Positions 61,331 through 64,000 of a stretch of DNA of 64,000 nt are shown piece after piece (position 1 is the stretch's first letter; every line of letters begins with the position of its first letter). Below the pieces are notes generated by a model. The model had not been told where the DNA came from. It did no database searches and saw nothing but the letters and a program-made list of their open reading frames with translations. The stretch is from Mercurialis annua. Its lineage: Eukaryota > Streptophyta > Magnoliopsida > Malpighiales > Euphorbiaceae. The position numbers and the translations under genes were made by a program. The stretch spans positions 26,352,501-26,416,500 of the forward strand of contig NC_065574.1 in assembly GCF_937616625.2 (NCBI RefSeq). The letters run 5' to 3'.

Positions 61331-64000
61331 GAACAACGAGTCAAAAAGACTGGAGATGTGACATACTAATCTATTGTCACTTTTCACGCACAATTTGCAT
61401 AGTATAAACTAACCATGCTTAGGTAGTTTGAACAACGCGTTAGAGCGACTTGTGACGCGACATAAGCATGGTAATCGAAACGACGCGTTAAAGAGACGTT
61501 AGAAGCGACATATTAATCTAGCGTCAATTTTCACGCACACTTTGCGTAATATAACCTAACCATGCTAAGGTAATCGGACTGGCGCGTTAAAGAGAATTGA
61601 GACGCGATATACAAATCAAGCGTCATTTTTCACGCACACTTTGCGTAATATAACCTGACCATGCTTAGGTAATCATAATGACGTCTTAAAGAGACTTGAG
61701 ACGCAACATTCTAATCTATCGTCACTTTTTACGGACACTTTGCGTAATATATCCTAACCATTCTTAGGTAATCGGAACGACACGTTAGAGAGACTTGCTA
61801 CGCGACATAAGCATGGCATTCGAAACGACGACTTAAATAGACTTGAGACGTGACATACTAATCTAGCGTCACTTTTTTTCACGCACACTTTACGTAATAA
61901 ACCCTTACCATGCTTAGGTAATCGGAACAACGCGTTAAAGAGACTTCTGACGCGACATAGTAATCTAGCGTCACTTTTAACGCACACTTTTATATAACCT
62001 AACCATGCTTAGGTAATCAGGACGACGCGTTAGGGAGAATTGTGACGCGGCATAAGCATGGTATTCGAAACAACGGGTTAAAGACACTTGAGACGCGACA
62101 TACTAATCTAGTGTCACTTTTCACGCACACATTGCGTAATATAACCTAACCATGCTTAGGTAATCGAAACGACGCGTTAAAGAGACATGAGATGCGACAT
62201 ACTAATCTATTGTCACTTTTAACGCACACTTTGCGTAATATAACCTAACCATACTTAGGTAATCGGAACGACGAGTTAAAACTACTTGAGACACGACATA
62301 CCAATCTAGCATCACTTTTTACGCACACTTTACATAATCGAAACGACGCTCTAAAGAGACTTGAGACGCGACATACTAATCTAGCGTCACTTTTCATGCA
62401 CACTTTACGTAATATAACCTAACAATGCTCAGGTAATTGGAATGACGCGTTAGAGAGACTTGTGATACGACAGAAGCAAGGTAATTGAAACGACGCTTTG
62501 AAGAGACTTAAGACGCGACATACTAATCTAGCGTCACTTTTCACGCACACTTTGCGTAATATAGCCTAACCATGCATAGGTTATCAAAACGACGCATTAA
62601 AGAGACTTGAGACGAGACAAACTAATCTAGCGTCACTTTTCAAGCATACTTTGCGTAATATAACCTTACCATGCTTAGTTAATCAGAACAACGCGTTAAA
62701 GAGACTTGAGACGCAACATACAAATCTAGCGTCATTTTTCACGCACACTTTGCGTAATATAACCTAACCACGCAAAGGAATTCAGAACGACGCGTTAAAG
62801 TGACTTGTGACCCAACATATTACTCTACCGTCAATTGTAACGCACACTTTGCATAATATATCCTAACCATGTTTAGGTAATCGGACAACGCGTTAAAGAG
62901 ACTTGTGACGCGACATAAGCATGGTAATCGAAACGACTCGTTAAAGAGACTTAAGATGCGACATAGTAATCTATTGTCACTTTTTACGCACTCTTTGCGT
63001 AATTTAACCTAACCATGCTTAGGTAATCGGAACGACGCGTCAAAAAGACTTGAGACCCGAGATACTAATCTATTTCACTTTTCACGAACACTTTGCATAG
63101 TATAAACTAACCATGCTTAGGTAATTGGAACGATGCGTTAGAGAGACTTGTGACGTGAAATAAGAATGGTAATGAAACGACTCCTTAAAGAGACTTTATA
63201 CGCGACATACTAATCTAGCGTTACTTTTCACGCGCACTTTGTGCAATATAACCTAACCATGCTTCGGTAATCGGACCGACGCGTAATAGAGACATGAGAT
63301 GCGACATACTAATCTAGCGCCACTTTTCACGCACACTTTGTGGAGCATAACCGAACCATGCTTATTTTTCGAAAGGACGCGTTAAAGAGACTTGTGACGC
63401 GACATAAGCATAGTAATTAAAACGAAGCGTTAAAGAGACTTGAAATGCGACATACTAATCCAGCATCACTTTTTACGCACACTTTGCGTAATATAAGCTA
63501 TGATGCATAGGTAATCGGAACGACACGTTAAAGAGACTAGAGACGCGACATACTAATCTAGAGTCACTTTTTACACACGCTATGCATAATATAACCTAAC
63601 CATGCTTAGATAATCGAAACGACGCTTTAAAGATACTTGAGACCCGACATACTAATCTAGCGTCACTTTTCACGCACACTTTGCGTAATATAACCTAACC
63701 ATGCTTAGGTAATCGAAACGACGCATTAGAAAGACTTGTGACGCGATATAAGCAATGTAATCGAAACGACGCTCTAAAGAGACTTGAGACGCGACATACT
63801 AATCTAGCGTCACTTTTCATGCACATTTTACGTAATATAACCTAGCAATGCTCAGGTAATTGGAATGACGCGTTAGAGAGACTTGTGACACGACTGAAGC
63901 AAGGTAATTGAAACGACGCTTTAAAGAGACTTAAAACGCGACATATTAATCTAGCGTCACTTTTCACGCACACTTTGCGTAATATAACCTAACCATGCTT
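61331..64000 (+). repeat. Satellite array, block 6, continuing past the window
   Basis: Diverged satellite in the same orientation up to the last base, with no gene. A segment near 62335-62565 (GCTCTAAAGAGACTTGAGAC, then CAATGCTCAGGTAATTGG and GAAGCAAGGTAATTG) recurs at about 63765-64000 at an offset near 1423-1430 bp. The window therefore ends inside a further HOR copy. The recurring cassette is present at about 63.0-63.6 kb. Confidence 0.95.

Noticed and set aside
1207..61987. Dozens of 60-86-residue open frames, mostly minus strand, with recurring stretches such as CVKSDARLVCRVSSLFNASF
   Set aside because: They are translations of the satellite. Module lengths of 48, 99 and 147 are multiples of three, so the same frame returns in each unit until a stop. 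Many begin at GTG or TTG, none extends beyond one or two monomers and neighbouring copies are broken at random. I see no sign of protein coding.
1..64000. tRNA, rRNA or telomeric repeats
   Set aside because: No cloverleaf with A and B boxes, no rRNA-like stretch and no TTTAGGG runs were seen. The CCTAACC in each monomer is a single motif and not a telomere tract.

Overview
The window is plant nuclear heterochromatin and contains no host protein-coding gene that I can support. About 52 kb of the 64 kb is one tandem-repeat (satellite) family, all head-to-tail in the same orientation. Its building blocks are a ~99-bp monomer and a 48-bp half-monomer (a second copy of the first half of the 99-bp unit). 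Together they often make a 147-bp composite. Angiosperm origin is indicated by the inserted elements: a Ty3/gypsy element primed by initiator tRNA-Met, and LTRs with plant-type TATA boxes. I cannot name the species.

Layout. 1-11946: satellite organised as several partial copies of a multi-kb higher-order repeat (HOR), with landmark spacings 2171, 1991 and 2804 bp. 11947-19372: a complete but dead Ty3/gypsy retrotransposon on the minus strand, with two LTRs, primer binding site (PBS), polypurine tract (PPT), gag, protease, RT/RNase H, integrase and a 5-bp target duplication CTTTG. A 520-bp solo LTR of another family (14647-15166, target duplication TATAC) has landed in its RT. 19378-25081: diverged satellite. 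25082-26936: a 1.86-kb solo LTR, minus orientation, target duplication ATATA. 26942-32424: satellite. 32425-34645: a 2.2-kb solo LTR-like element, plus orientation, target duplication CTTGA. 34646-64000: satellite, including four almost identical head-to-tail copies of a 3657-bp HOR (39781-54409). Each copy carries the same 139-bp non-satellite insert.

The gypsy element looks CRM-like: its integrase C-terminus runs into the 3' LTR and no chromodomain is visible. CRM elements favour centromeres, so a centromeric or pericentromeric origin is a reasonable inference, but nothing in the sequence proves it. The element is inactive. It has frameshifts in gag, between protease and RT and in integrase, several in-frame stops, a substituted first RT aspartate, a substituted YxDD motif and the nested LTR.

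The most interesting content is the evolution of the satellite itself. It shows modules of 99, 48 and 147 bp (all multiples of three), two dyad symmetries per monomer, recent amplification of kilobase-scale HORs, a recurring multi-monomer cassette, a long-range duplication about 36.5 kb apart, and CpG-decay-like variation. Counts and identities here were judged by eye, not computed.
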